64,000 nucleotides of DNA from an uncultured Bacteroidota bacterium (GTDB lineage: Bacteria; Bacteroidota; Bacteroidia; Chitinophagales; Chitinophagaceae). Made by a program: the position numbers and the translations under genes. Position 1 is the first letter of the stretch. The number at the start of each line of letters is the position of its first letter. Location: assembly GCA_903905065.1 (NCBI GenBank), contig CAIVEW010000095.1, positions 119,608 to 183,607 of the forward strand, given 5' to 3'. Below, in pieces: positions 27,782-36,812 of the stretch. The notes under the pieces are model-generated. The model made no database searches. It had not been told where the DNA came from and saw only the letters and a program-made list of their open reading frames with translations.

Positions 27782-29234
27782 CAGGATCAGTTTTTGCCGG
27801 AGTTAATTTCTTGATAGCGCGCCACAGCCGCACATACCATTCCTTGGTAAATATCTGGGAATCATTCCTTGCAGCCTTTATCAGCCAAAACGCTACCGGA
27901 AGCAAGATCATTGTGGACATCCACATTCCCAGCCAGGGTACCGCGGAGCCTGCCTTTACCAACTTCTCACCGGTAATGTTCAGTATATGAAAGGTAATAA
28001 AAAATACTACTGCTATCACCAATGGCATGCCCAACCCACCCTTACGTATTATAGCACCCAGTGGTGCGCCGATGAGGAATAATAGTATGCAGGCAAATGG
28101 AAGCGTAAACTTGCGGTGCAGTTCCGTAGCGAGTTTCAAATAGTTTTCGTTCTGTAATTTTTTGTCCAGCGAATTAGCATCAGCCAGCGACTTAAAACTC
28201 CTTAGGTTATTTACTACCGTTTGCATCACCGTGGGCCTTAATGAGTCCGGTACCAGTTGCAAAAATGAGGAGTCATATTTAAGCGCTGCATACGAATTTC
28301 TGTTTATTTTTTTGACTAGTGAATCGCCCTCTTTTGCCTTGTTGTTTAAGGTTACGTAAGGGGCCATATATCCACCCATGTTATTGTAGCTCCTGCGCTT
28401 GTCTTTTCCCAGGCTGTCAATACTTTCTTTGAGCTGTGCCACATTCATCATCTGGTAGGCGTTCTTAAAGAGGTCTTCATTGGCTCGGGTAAATTTAAAC
28501 CCTGACAGATCGAATACCTTGTCGTATTTGGCGAAATGGGCCCGGGTTTGGGTAAAATTATGTGCGCCACGATCATATCCTTCCTGGTATTGCCAGCCAT
28601 CCCGGAGCCTGAATATAAGTGATTGTTTGTCCGGAGAAGGGATCATCTGCCCTTCTTTGGCCAATACAACCTTATCATTGCCCAACATATCGGTATGGTC
28701 ATAGATGATAACATCGTGGATAATATTTCCTTCCTTGTCCTTGCTACCCACCCGTATAGAGTAGCCCTGGATGTCGCTATTGAACTGGTCTGGCCGGATA
28801 TTGAGGGCAGGTTTTGAATTACGGACATCGTAGAGCAGGGACAGGGCTTTGAGATTAGCCACGGGTATCACATCATTGCTGAAAAGGAATGCCAACCCGG
28901 AAATAAACAGGATAAATAAAAGCAGCGGGCGCATAAAGCGCAGCAAGGAAATCCCCGAAGATTTTATGGCGACAAGCTCAAAATTTTCGCCCATATTCCC
29001 AAAGGTCATGATGGAAGAGAGCAGCACACTTAGCGGCAAAGCAAGCGGTACCAGGGTCGTTGACATATATACCAGCAACTGAACGATGATCCAAATGTTC
29101 AGGCCTTTACCAATCATTTCATCCATGTACAGCCAGAAAAACTGCATCATAAGGACGAACAGGGACACAAAAAAAGTAACAATGAAAGGCCCGATGAAAC
29201 TCCGGATGAGCAATATGTCGAGCTTTTTTATCAA
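27774..29234 (-). CDS. LptF/LptG family LPS-export permease
   Basis: A YjgP/YjgQ-type protein of 486 residues, part of the inner-membrane LPS transporter. N-terminal helices are LIRSFIGPFIVTFFVSLFVL and VYMSTTLVPLALPLSVLL, then a large periplasmic beta domain, then C-terminal helices including LPFACILLFLIGAPLGAII. Bacteroidota copies are longer than the 360-residue E. coli proteins. The only upstream in-frame start is the TTG at 29234, which is preceded by a stop, so TTG is used. It is first in the operon with PAP2 and GT39. Confidence 0.9.
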   Translation of the reverse strand: MIKKLDILLIRSFIGPFIVTFFVSLFVLMMQFFWLYMDEMIGKGLNIWIIVQLLVYMSTTLVPLALPLSVLLSSIMTFGNMGENFELVAIKSSGISLLRFMRPLLLFILFISGLAFLFSNDVIPVANLKALSLLYDVRNSKPALNIRPDQFNSDIQGYSIRVGSKDKEGNIIHDVIIYDHTDMLGNDKVVLAKEGQMIPSPDKQSLIFRLRDGWQYQEGYDRGAHNFTQTRAHFAKYDKVFDLSGFKFTRANEDLFKNAYQMMNVAQLKESIDSLGKDKRRSYNNMGGYMAPYVTLNNKAKEGDSLVKKINRNSYAALKYDSSFLQLVPDSLRPTVMQTVVNNLRSFKSLADANSLDKKLQNENYLKLATELHRKFTLPFACILLFLIGAPLGAIIRKGGLGMPLVIAVVFFITFHILNITGEKLVKAGSAVPWLGMWMSTMILLPVAFWLIKAARNDSQIFTKEWYVRLWRAIKKLTPAKTDPVV

Positions 29235-29253
29235 TACGTATACGTTTCTGCTG

Positions 29254-29261
29254 CAAACCTA
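29254..29261 (-). promoter_or_regulatory. -7 promoter element of the LptF/G-PAP2-GT39 operon
   Basis: On the minus strand TAGGTTTG matches TAnnTTTG and ends 19 bp before the TTG start at 29234. No convincing -33 TTG was found at the usual distance, so it is a single-element call. Confidence 0.4.
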
Positions 29262-29393
29262 CATAAAACAACAGCGATTCGTCACCCGTCGCCGCCAGAT
29301 TAACCTTTTGTTAGAATGTAAAAGCCTGCCTCTGTCTCAGAAGCAAGCTTAATAAAAAAGAAAAGCAAATTAGTTGAACACCCTGCTCAGCTT

Positions 29394-29777
29394 CTAGCTG
29401 CCGATACGGTGCTTCAGGTCGCTGACCTGCGAATTCCACAGGCGTTCCTGGTCTTTCTGGTCCGCCTTGTCGGCAAAATCAGTTATGCGGAGTATTGTTT
29501 CGCTTGTTACAGGGCTTTGCTCTATACTAAATTCAAAAAATTCATCTTTGTTCTGGTGATCCCAGCGATACCTGATAAATTCGTTGTCCACATGCTCCAG
29601 TATGGCCGCGGTATCTGTGCTGCCGTTCCAGGTGAAGTAAAAAGTATGTTCGCGCTGGTCTACCTTATCGGCAAACCATTCCTGCAAGCCTACGGGCGTA
29701 GATAAAAACTCGTACAATATAGTTGGAGAGCATCTTATCGGAAATTCTAATGAGTACATTAATTTCTTCTTATTCAT
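29394..29777 (-). CDS. START-like (SRPBCC) domain protein
   Basis: A cytosolic 127-residue protein that folds as a single START/AHSA1-like helix-grip domain. Its N terminus, KLMYSLEFPIRCSPTILYEF, with GLQEWFADKV following, is the characteristic pattern of a Bacteroidota family of unknown ligand. The ATG at 29777 is preferred over the GTG at 29792. It is encoded next to, but divergent from, rpoD; whether it is functionally related is unknown. Confidence 0.75.
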   Translation of the reverse strand: MNKKKLMYSLEFPIRCSPTILYEFLSTPVGLQEWFADKVDQREHTFYFTWNGSTDTAAILEHVDNEFIRYRWDHQNKDEFFEFSIEQSPVTSETILRITDFADKADQKDQERLWNSQVSDLKHRIGS

Positions 29778-30033
29778 TGTAGCGCTATTCACTTGTTATC
29801 AGTTTGGATGCAATAATAAAAAAATGCCGTTACAATCAAAATTTTATTCCTGATTCTGTCGAATATTTATTAAACACATTCAGGATATATAAGAAATAAT
29901 TGTTAATGCAATGATAAATTTTTTTGGGTTTGATTGCGAAGACCCTTAGTTTTGCTGTAATTATACCCGTATCATCGATCCTTATAGTTGTAAGACTTAT
30001 AATTTCACACACACAATTATTTAGTTTATGTCC

Positions 30034-30903
30034 ATGCGTCAGCTAAAGATCACGAAATCAATTACCAACCGTGAAAGTCAGTCTCTTGAAAAATACCTGC
30101 AGGAAATAGGCAAGGTAGATCTTATTACTCCCGAAGAAGAAGTGCAGCTCGCCATACGCATCAAGCAGGGCGACCAGCGCGCATTAGAGAAGCTTACAAA
30201 AGCCAATCTCCGCTTCGTAGTATCTGTTGCGAAGCAATACCAGAACCAGGGCCTTTCCTTGAGCGACCTTATTAACGAAGGCAATCTTGGCCTGATCAAG
30301 GCAGCACAGCGTTTTGATGAAACCCGCGGTTTTAAATTCATATCCTATGCAGTGTGGTGGATCCGCCAGTCGATACTTCAGGCGCTTGCCGAGCAATCGC
30401 GTATCGTTCGCTTGCCTTTGAATAAAGTGGGCCTTTCTAACAAGATAAGTAAAGCCTACTCTCAATTAGAGCAAGAGTATGAGCGCGAACCATCTACCGA
30501 AGAGTTGGCTGAACTATTAGAAATAGGAACCGAAGAAGTGGAAACAACATTGGGCGTTGCCGCAAGGCACGTATCGGTTGATGCGCCCTTTGTGGACAGC
30601 GAAGACAATACACTGCTGGACATACTGGAGAACCCCAACTCAGATGCTGCTGATGCAGAGCTTTACCACGGCGAATCGCTCCGTTGCGAGATCGAGCGTT
30701 CGTTAAGCACCCTCACAGACCGCCAGCGCGACGTGATAAAATTATATTTCGGAATAGGCGTGGCCAACCCAATGAGCCTGGAAGACATCGGTGAGAAATT
30801 TTCACTGACCCGTGAGCGTGTCCGACAGATAAAGGATAAAGCCATCACCAAACTGCGCACCGCCAGCCGCTGCCAGTTGCTGAAGACTTACCTCGGTAAT
30901 TAA
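30034..30903 (+). CDS. rpoD: primary RNA polymerase sigma factor (short Bacteroidota type)
   Basis: The product (289 residues) is the housekeeping sigma-70. Region 1.2 is at the N terminus ([21 protein letters not shown]). Region 2 follows ([20 protein letters not shown], then [27 protein letters not shown]), region 3 lies around residue 130-180, and region 4 ends in [20 protein letters not shown]. The large N-terminal extension of E. coli RpoD is absent, as usual for Bacteroidota. The start at 30034 ([10 protein letters not shown]) is the conserved N terminus; an ATG 6 bp upstream is possible. A terminator follows. Confidence 0.96.
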   Translation: MRQLKITKSITNRESQSLEKYLQEIGKVDLITPEEEVQLAIRIKQGDQRALEKLTKANLRFVVSVAKQYQNQGLSLSDLINEGNLGLIKAAQRFDETRGFKFISYAVWWIRQSILQALAEQSRIVRLPLNKVGLSNKISKAYSQLEQEYEREPSTEELAELLEIGTEEVETTLGVAARHVSVDAPFVDSEDNTLLDILENPNSDAADAELYHGESLRCEIERSLSTLTDRQRDVIKLYFGIGVANPMSLEDIGEKFSLTRERVRQIKDKAITKLRTASRCQLLKTYLGN

Positions 30904-30925
30904 AAAGATCCGAAAAATACTTTGG

Positions 30926-30956
30926 TCCCGCATCTTTTGATGCGGGATTTTTTTTT
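30926..30956 (+). terminator. Rho-independent terminator of rpoD
   Basis: A perfect 9-bp stem TCCCGCATC/GATGCGGGA with a TTTT loop is followed by nine T residues. It begins 22 bp after the rpoD stop and closes off the gene before the convergent beta-barrel gene. Confidence 0.92.
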
Positions 30957-30977
30957 CGCTGTTGTTAATTCCCATAA

Positions 30978-31826
30978 CTACCTGTGGCAAATATCCAGCT
31001 CTACATAAAAGCTGTTTGACAATTGTTCGGTCACTGTCTTATTCGGCAGCGTGATAACAGCGGGGCTCACGGGTATGGCATACGTTGGCGTTAATGTAAA
31101 CAGCCACTTCCCGGTGCGGTAGGTAACCTTTGTGCTGAATTCATAATCCAGGATATTAAATTTTCCCGCGCCCGGTATTGCTTTTTGCAGCTTCAGGCTC
31201 GGATCCTTTTTCTTTAGCCTGTTGATAAAATACTCATCCAGAAAATACCTGGTTCCTGAATTCATGGTTACTGTCGGAATAATATTGAGTGTTCCGCTGA
31301 TCAATTTGAAATTATGATCCAGGTCCATACCCAGCACATAGTCCGTTTTTTTATTGAAGTCGGCATTGAAATTGATCTGCGGCTCCAGCCAATCATTGCT
31401 GTATTGTCCGTAAATGCCCGCAGAACCGTTGGTGCTGGCACGAATGCTTACCGTGTTCTTACTATGATAATATTTATCAAGGTTTGCCCCACCGTTAAAA
31501 TGGTCGCCGAACGAATGGTCGTAACCTGCCTCCAGCGTGTAGAGGTCAATGTGCGTTGCTGGAGCAGAAGTAAAAGAAGCTATAGCCTTCGCGTACAGCC
31601 CTGACTTTAAATGATACCCAATATACGGACTAACATAGGGGACTACAACGGTGTCCTTCCTGCCCAGGTAAACATTATTGTTGAGGTAATTCAAACCATA
31701 CATAAAATAGGTACGGGTATCATACGGATCGTCATCATCATCGACTTTTTTGGTGCCGGTTATTCCTTGCGCTGTCGTAGTCTGCGCAAACCCAAGCAAT
31801 AAGAACATGCAAAGTACGATTCTCAT
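30978..31826 (-). CDS. exported beta-barrel-like protein of unknown function
   Basis: A secreted 282-residue protein: a signal peptide (MRIVLCMFLLLGFAQTTTAQ), an acidic linker VDDDDDPYDT, then alternating strands ending in aromatic residues (GLYAKAIASFTS, LEAGYDHSFGDHF, NSFYVELDICHR), as expected for an outer-membrane barrel. No named family is recognised. It is convergent with rpoD. A TATCTTTG -7 element lies 23 bp upstream of the start. Confidence 0.72.
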   Translation of the reverse strand: MRIVLCMFLLLGFAQTTTAQGITGTKKVDDDDDPYDTRTYFMYGLNYLNNNVYLGRKDTVVVPYVSPYIGYHLKSGLYAKAIASFTSAPATHIDLYTLEAGYDHSFGDHFNGGANLDKYYHSKNTVSIRASTNGSAGIYGQYSNDWLEPQINFNADFNKKTDYVLGMDLDHNFKLISGTLNIIPTVTMNSGTRYFLDEYFINRLKKKDPSLKLQKAIPGAGKFNILDYEFSTKVTYRTGKWLFTLTPTYAIPVSPAVITLPNKTVTEQLSNSFYVELDICHR

Positions 31827-31849
31827 AACCCACTTAAAGTTTTGAAAAA

Positions 31850-31857
31850 CAAAGATA
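31850..31857 (-). promoter_or_regulatory. -7 promoter element of the barrel-like gene
   Basis: TATCTTTG on the minus strand, 23 bp before the ATG at 31826, matches the TAnnTTTG consensus. No -33 element is clear. Confidence 0.4.
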
Positions 31858-32022
31858 TACGCATTATCAGATAGACTTAATACAGAAACGATAGTTTAAG
31901 GAATTGAAATAAATTTACTGGGGGCTTCCATCCCCGTTTGGCGGTAACTTGAAAAGCATGACTTGTCTAAGCAGTAAAAAAGGAGCAACCTGCCTGGTAG
32001 TATGGACTAACTGTACTTTATT

Positions 32023-32688
32023 TTATTTCGCGCCGGGTAACGGAGGCTGCTTTACGCGTTTCAGCAATGCCTCCTGCTGATATATCTGGTAGCGGTAATT
32101 ATTGGATGCTTCAAGGTCGCGCACTATTCCCTCTACCTCTTTGTCACTACCATCGGGGTCATAGTCTCTGTTCAGATTATTGTTAAATACCACCCCTACT
32201 GATTGCCATATTACTGCCGAGAAACCGCCCTTCAATTCTTTGATGATACTGTAACAATTCCTCCCGGTTTGCCGGTCAATAAGTTTTATAAGGATGTGCC
32301 CCTGGTCTATGCTGAGATTTTTTAGCTGCTTTTTGAAAAGCTCGTCAAGCTGCTTATCCGTGCTTTTGAGATACTTTTTGCGATCTCTTCGGCTGTCCAT
32401 TTTATCAAGTGTGGCATTTACATCTTTAAGAATTGCTGCTGCAGCCAGCGCATAAGGATAGACTTCGTAAATATCGCTGCGGAGTTTATTTCTGCGGTTC
32501 TTTTCCTCACCCGCCATCAGTACGCCTACCTCCGCATATTCAGGTAGCAGTATCATCGGGTAAGATTTTCCGTTATCCACTATCGCCCCCAGCCTTATGG
32601 TGTCGTTTATCCCCTGGGCGTGGCTATTGCGTGCCGAAAGAAGCATTATTGCAACAACAGACCATATGGCAGATAACTTCATACACAT
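32023..32688 (-). CDS. exported DUF4294 family protein
   Basis: A secreted protein of 221 residues: a signal peptide (LSAIWSVVAIMLLSARNSHA), then a mixed charged body with VYPYALAAAAILKDVNATLD and a C-terminal VFNNNLNRDYDPDGSDKEVE. This combination matches the Bacteroidota DUF4294 family, whose role is unknown. Two in-frame ATGs lie two codons apart (32688 and 32682); either is plausible. It is divergent from the lipoprotein/DCC operon. Confidence 0.78.
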   Translation of the reverse strand: MCMKLSAIWSVVAIMLLSARNSHAQGINDTIRLGAIVDNGKSYPMILLPEYAEVGVLMAGEEKNRRNKLRSDIYEVYPYALAAAAILKDVNATLDKMDSRRDRKKYLKSTDKQLDELFKKQLKNLSIDQGHILIKLIDRQTGRNCYSIIKELKGGFSAVIWQSVGVVFNNNLNRDYDPDGSDKEVEGIVRDLEASNNYRYQIYQQEALLKRVKQPPLPGAK

Positions 32689-32792
32689 CTCTAACGTAAA
32701 TTTCCGACAATTTATTGGTATAAAATGCTAAATGATATTAAGATACGAGAGATGTGAAATGTTAATTTTCACCATTTCTACAATATCTAATG

Positions 32793-32822
32793 TTGTTTCA
32801 GCGTTTCCATGCGGTAACTTTG
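32793..32822 (+). promoter_or_regulatory. promoter of the lipoprotein-DCC operon (TTG-N19-TAACTTTG)
   Basis: A TTG at 32793-32795, a 19-bp spacer and the -7 octamer TAACTTTG at 32815-32822 form the best match in the window to the Bacteroidota -33/-7 promoter. The gene's ATG is at 32833, so the leader is only a few nucleotides long. Confidence 0.68.
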
Positions 32823-32832
32823 CATCCAGATC

Positions 32833-33102
32833 ATGAAGAAAATAGTACTGGCATTACTGGTAGTAACAATTGGATTCACCGCTTGCAATAAAGAACCTGA
32901 ACCGCTTACCAGGGCACAAATAAAGCAAAGGATCGATTCTATCACTGCGGAGCGCATAAAAGAATCGGACGCACAGGCGCGGCTGGACCTGGAACACAGA
33001 ATAAAAATAGAGGTGAAGGTAAAAGTGGACTCCATGGTAAATGCGAGTTTACACCCCGCAACTGCCGATACTGCCCATAACAAGAAACCGGCCAGGAGAT
33101 AA
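32833..33102 (+). CDS. small lipoprotein, helical
   Basis: An 89-residue lipoprotein with a type II signal: the hydrophobic segment ends GFTAC and the mature chain starts CNKEPEPLTR. The remainder is charged and predicted helical (LDLEHRIKIEVKVKVDSMV), perhaps a coiled coil. No family is known. It ends directly at the start of the DCC gene (the stop TAA abuts the next ATG), so they are coupled. Confidence 0.75.
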   Translation: MKKIVLALLVVTIGFTACNKEPEPLTRAQIKQRIDSITAERIKESDAQARLDLEHRIKIEVKVKVDSMVNASLHPATADTAHNKKPARR

Positions 33103-33516
33103 ATGACACCCGGCCCTACATCACCCATTTTGTTCTTCGATGGTGAATGTAACCTTTGCAATGGCCTGGTCCAGTTTGTGCTGAAGCACGACAAAAAAAA
33201 GATCTTCTTTTTCTCCACCTTACAATCCGCTGCGGGCAAGGAAGCCAAGGCTAGCGCACCGAATGCGGTGGGTCGGAATTCTGATACGTTTATTCTTTAT
33301 TACAACAGTGCTTATTATTCCCGGTCTTCGGCAGCCCTTCATGTTTTCCGGTTGCTAGGCGGTATTTGGGCAGGTCTCTTCATTGGCATCATAGTACCTC
33401 GCATCTTACGGGACTGGGTATATAACTTGGTTTCACGCAACCGTTATAAATGGTTTGGTAAACGTGATTCCTGCATGGTCCCTACGCCTGATATCGTGGC
33501 ACGCTTTCTATCCTGA
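33103..33516 (+). CDS. DCC family thiol-disulfide oxidoreductase-like protein
   Basis: A thioredoxin-like protein of 137 residues (DUF393/DCC family). The signature FFDGECNLCNGLVQFVLKHD near residues 9-28 holds a C-x2-C pair, and the C-terminal RNRYKWFGKRDSCMVPTPD contains the usual conserved aspartate and cysteine region. Its ATG follows the preceding stop without a gap. Substrate unknown; the partner lipoprotein suggests an envelope-linked role. Confidence 0.85.
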   Translation: MTPGPTSPILFFDGECNLCNGLVQFVLKHDKKKIFFFSTLQSAAGKEAKASAPNAVGRNSDTFILYYNSAYYSRSSAALHVFRLLGGIWAGLFIGIIVPRILRDWVYNLVSRNRYKWFGKRDSCMVPTPDIVARFLS

Positions 33517-33547
33517 AAAATTTTAAAAATATTTGCACTTACCGGAT

Positions 33548-33555
33548 TAAATTTG
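33548..33555 (+). promoter_or_regulatory. -7 promoter element of the 33560 gene
   Basis: TAAATTTG matches TAnnTTTG and lies 4 bp before the ATG at 33560, implying an almost leaderless message. A nearby TTTG is too close for a normal -33. Confidence 0.38.
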
Positions 33556-33559
33556 GTGT

Positions 33560-35008
33560 ATGAAGCTTTTGAAGGTTGCGGCGCTATTGCTTTTGTGTAT
33601 TCCGGCAATTGCAAATGCGCAGGACGTAATATACTCACAGTATGATAAATTTGACTTCCGCAATGGCGAGTATGCTGTTGTCGGAATGTCTGGCGACCGC
33701 CTCTACACCTACCACAAATCGTCAGACGAAGCAATGCTCGATGCTTACGATGACTCCATGAACAAAGTTGCTACCGTTCTGCTCGATTTTTTTCCGGAAA
33801 AAATATATGAGACCCGCTTTATTGCATACACAGACAAGATCATTGTACTCTACCAGGCCCTTGAGAGCAACAAAGTAGTGCAATATGCTGCATTGCTGGA
33901 TGACAAAGGCAGGCTGCAGAACAGGCCAATAGAACTGGGAAGCGTGAAAACCGGCATCTTCGGCGCCGTGAAAACCTATTACCAGTCTGCTGTGTCAGAG
34001 AACAAAAAAATGATTCTTTTCTACAGCGCTAACGACCGGGGCAGCGAAATAGAATTTGATGGAAAGTGGCTGGATGATAAACTCAACATAGTAAAACGAA
34101 GCCATGCAGTATTTAAAGCCAGCAACACTCTACAGCATACCGATGTGAACGTGGACAACGACGGGAATATGTATATGGCGGCCTTCACCCCGGTTGGTAC
34201 AAACAATTATGCTGACCAGTTCTGGCTGCTCAAGTTATCCCCAGGCGCCGCCAAATTTGAGCAGAAAGAAATGACCCTTGACGGAAAATTTGCCGCCAGC
34301 GGCTATATGAAGGTTGATAACCTGAACGGGAAAGTTTACTTCGGCGGTTTTTATGCCGACAAGAAGAACGGCAGTTTTAATGGGCTTATTTATGCCGCTT
34401 ATGATATCGCGGGTAGCTCCTTCGCTACATGTAAACTCATCCCTTTTGACCAGGACCTTATTAATGCAGCGGGTATCAGGCGCAGAAACCATGCATTCGA
34501 TAATTACGAGGTAAAACAGCTTATAGTAAAAAATGATGGGGGGTTTGTGATGGTCGCAGAAATTCATTTTGTAACCACCCGCAGCAATTACACACCCGGC
34601 CTTGGTTTCTATTCTTATTATAACCCATATACAACCAGCATGGTGCGCGAATATCATTACAACGACATCATGGCTTTATCTTATAACAAAGACGGTATTC
34701 GCCAGTGGAACTCCATCATCCCTAAAGAGCAGTATTCGCAGGAAGATGGCGGTGTATTCTCGTCTTATGCCTTACTGAATACAGGTGGTACACTTGGCTT
34801 CTTGTTTAATGATTTCAATGCATCGCGTTCCCGCATCCAGCTAGCCACTGTCACCCCCGAAGGCAAAACAGATGTGCACTCGTTCACCGCAGAAGGCAAT
34901 GACTATCCGGACTGGCTTCCCCGGAACGGAAAACAAGTGGCCGGCAGGGTAATAATTGTGCCCTGCCTTCGTAAAAAGCAAATCTGCTTCGCTAAAGTTG
35001 TATTTTAG
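33560..35008 (+). CDS. exported protein of unknown function, probable beta-propeller-like
   Basis: A secreted protein of 482 residues with signal peptide MKLLKVAALLLLCIPAIANA. The mature chain is strand-rich, with recurrent short blocks around NDGGFVMVAEIHFVT, YMAAFTPVGTNNY and GGTLGFLFNDFNASR that suggest repeated four-stranded blades. No family is recognised. It is followed 15 bp later by the membrane gene at 35023, so the pair may be cotranscribed. Confidence 0.65.
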   Translation: MKLLKVAALLLLCIPAIANAQDVIYSQYDKFDFRNGEYAVVGMSGDRLYTYHKSSDEAMLDAYDDSMNKVATVLLDFFPEKIYETRFIAYTDKIIVLYQALESNKVVQYAALLDDKGRLQNRPIELGSVKTGIFGAVKTYYQSAVSENKKMILFYSANDRGSEIEFDGKWLDDKLNIVKRSHAVFKASNTLQHTDVNVDNDGNMYMAAFTPVGTNNYADQFWLLKLSPGAAKFEQKEMTLDGKFAASGYMKVDNLNGKVYFGGFYADKKNGSFNGLIYAAYDIAGSSFATCKLIPFDQDLINAAGIRRRNHAFDNYEVKQLIVKNDGGFVMVAEIHFVTTRSNYTPGLGFYSYYNPYTTSMVREYHYNDIMALSYNKDGIRQWNSIIPKEQYSQEDGGVFSSYALLNTGGTLGFLFNDFNASRSRIQLATVTPEGKTDVHSFTAEGNDYPDWLPRNGKQVAGRVIIVPCLRKKQICFAKVVF

Positions 35009-35022
35009 CCTAAAATCTCTGT

Positions 35023-36006
35023 GTGCTCCGGTTATTCAGAAATAACAGCCCCTTTACTGTAATCATTCTTTTCATATTTGCACTGCTTGTAAAGATACAA
35101 GTGCTGCTGCATGCTGTGGCACCCGAGCCGGTGGCAGGTCATTTTATCTATAACTATATCCTCAGGGCTTTAAGTCTGGTTTTCAGGCATGGAGCCTTTG
35201 CCTATACCATTCTCGCAATATTTGTGCTATTCATTCAGTCGCTATATCTGAAAAGTATAGCCACCCGGCATAAGCTGTTCCCGCGCTACACCTACATACC
35301 TGCTTTCGTTTACCTGCTGCTTACATCTATTTACCCTCAGTTCAGCACTTTCAGTGAGACGATCCTCCTCAACTGGCTTTTGCTCGGTGCTGTGGACATC
35401 ATGTTCGGCTTTACCCAAACCACGCAACCCAGAAAACTGATCTTCAACGCTAGCTTCCTGCTGAGCCTGGCGGCCTTGTTCCAGTTTACCTTGCTGGCCT
35501 TTTTCCTGTTGTTGCTGGTGGGCATGGTCATGTTCCGTTCCTTTAATGTGGGCGAATGGTCAGTGGCGATAATGGGATATATTACCCCGTTTTATTTTCT
35601 GGCCAGCATCCTCTTCCTCACAGATAAGTTCTACCTCTTTTCGCAGTGGCCACACATCGGCTTTTCATTGTCATCACATACTTCCTCTGTCTTTTATCTT
35701 ATCCTTACCTTAATGGGTATACTCATATTGCTGGCAAGCGGCATATATGCAATGCAGAAAAATGTATCCATGAGCAATATTTATGTTCGCCGCGACTGGA
35801 TAGCCATTTCTTTTTACCTCATTATATGCATAGTAGTGGCCTTTCTTACCGATCACTCTATTAAAAGTGCCTGGCTTATTACTATGCCCGCATTGAGTAT
35901 TATTATATCTCATGCCCTTTTGCTTGAAAAAAATAAACGGTTTAGTAACTTTATCTTTTATTTCTCTCTACTTTATCTGATTTTCTGCCTTACGGCAAAT
36001 AAATAA
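35023..36006 (+). CDS. DUF6427-like polytopic membrane protein
   Basis: An integral membrane protein of 327 residues with about eight to nine helices (for example FTVIILFIFALLVKIQVLL, and a C-terminal FIFYFSLLYLIFCLT). It resembles the Bacteroidota DUF6427 family. A GTG start is used; no ATG occurs early in frame. It lies between a secreted protein and purQ (11 bp gap) and is probably cotranscribed with purQ. Function unknown. Confidence 0.68.
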   Translation: MLRLFRNNSPFTVIILFIFALLVKIQVLLHAVAPEPVAGHFIYNYILRALSLVFRHGAFAYTILAIFVLFIQSLYLKSIATRHKLFPRYTYIPAFVYLLLTSIYPQFSTFSETILLNWLLLGAVDIMFGFTQTTQPRKLIFNASFLLSLAALFQFTLLAFFLLLLVGMVMFRSFNVGEWSVAIMGYITPFYFLASILFLTDKFYLFSQWPHIGFSLSSHTSSVFYLILTLMGILILLASGIYAMQKNVSMSNIYVRRDWIAISFYLIICIVVAFLTDHSIKSAWLITMPALSIIISHALLLEKNKRFSNFIFYFSLLYLIFCLTANK

Positions 36007-36017
36007 TTTGACAACTG

Positions 36018-36710
36018 ATGAAATTTGGCATTATCGTTTTTCCCGGTTCCAATTGCGACAGAGATATGATGCACGCCTTGCGTGACGACTTGCAGCAGGA
36101 AACCGTTATGCTCTGGCACAAAGACCGCGACCTCAGCATGTTCTCTAAAGATGACTGTATAGTACTGCCTGGCGGCTTCTCTTACGGCGACTACCTGCGC
36201 TGCGGGGCACTGGCCCGTTTCAGCCCTATGATGGAGCAGGTGATAGAGTTTGCCCGGAAGGGGGGTAAGGTACTGGGTGTATGCAATGGTTTTCAGATAC
36301 TCTGCGAGGCCGGGTTGCTGCCCGGCGTGTTGCTGCAAAACGACCATCAAAAATTTGTCTGCAAAAACGTGTACATAAAAAGTGACGGCAATCGCAACCT
36401 CATCGGCCAGCACGTGGGTGAAAAGGCACTTAAAATACCTGTTGCTCATGGCGAAGGAAGATACCATGCAGATGCGGCGACACTTAAGCACCTGCACGAT
36501 AACAAGCAAGTCGTCTTCCGGTATTGCGACGAACATGGGGAGGTACACATTCACTCAAACCCTAACGGCGCCATCAACAACATTGCGGGTATATGCAACG
36601 AAGGCCGCAATGTCTTTGGTATGATGCCACACCCGGAGCGCGCTTGCTCAGATGTGTTGCATAATGTTGATGGCCGTGCCATACTGATGGCACTGAGCTA
36701 TTCGAACTAA
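36018..36710 (+). CDS. purQ: phosphoribosylformylglycinamidine synthase subunit PurQ
   Basis: The glutaminase subunit of the fourth step of de novo purine synthesis, giving ammonia to PurL. It is a class I glutamine amidotransferase of 230 residues: N-terminal IIVFPGSNCDRD, LPGGFSYGDYLRCGA, the nucleophile elbow GVCNGFQILCEAG, and the C-terminal histidine and glutamate in MMPHPERACSD. Separate PurQ implies a PurS/PurL partner elsewhere. It sits 11 bp after the DUF6427-like gene. Confidence 0.95.
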   Translation: MKFGIIVFPGSNCDRDMMHALRDDLQQETVMLWHKDRDLSMFSKDDCIVLPGGFSYGDYLRCGALARFSPMMEQVIEFARKGGKVLGVCNGFQILCEAGLLPGVLLQNDHQKFVCKNVYIKSDGNRNLIGQHVGEKALKIPVAHGEGRYHADAATLKHLHDNKQVVFRYCDEHGEVHIHSNPNGAINNIAGICNEGRNVFGMMPHPERACSDVLHNVDGRAILMALSYSN

Positions 36711-36740
36711 AAAAATGCTTATTAAATCAAACGTTAAAAT

Positions 36741-36770
36741 AAACGAATTTGTACCATTAGGAATTCGTTT
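36741..36770. promoter_or_regulatory. candidate operator: 9-bp inverted repeat upstream of the DsbD pair
   Basis: AAACGAATT at 36741-36749 and AATTCGTTT at 36762-36770 are perfect complements with a 12-bp spacer, 42 bp upstream of the first DsbD-type gene and beyond purQ. Such a symmetric site fits a dimeric regulator, but the AT-rich context lowers confidence. Confidence 0.35.
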
Positions 36771-36812
36771 GTACGTTATCTTCATAGTTCATTAAAAACA
36801 CTGAAAACAATT

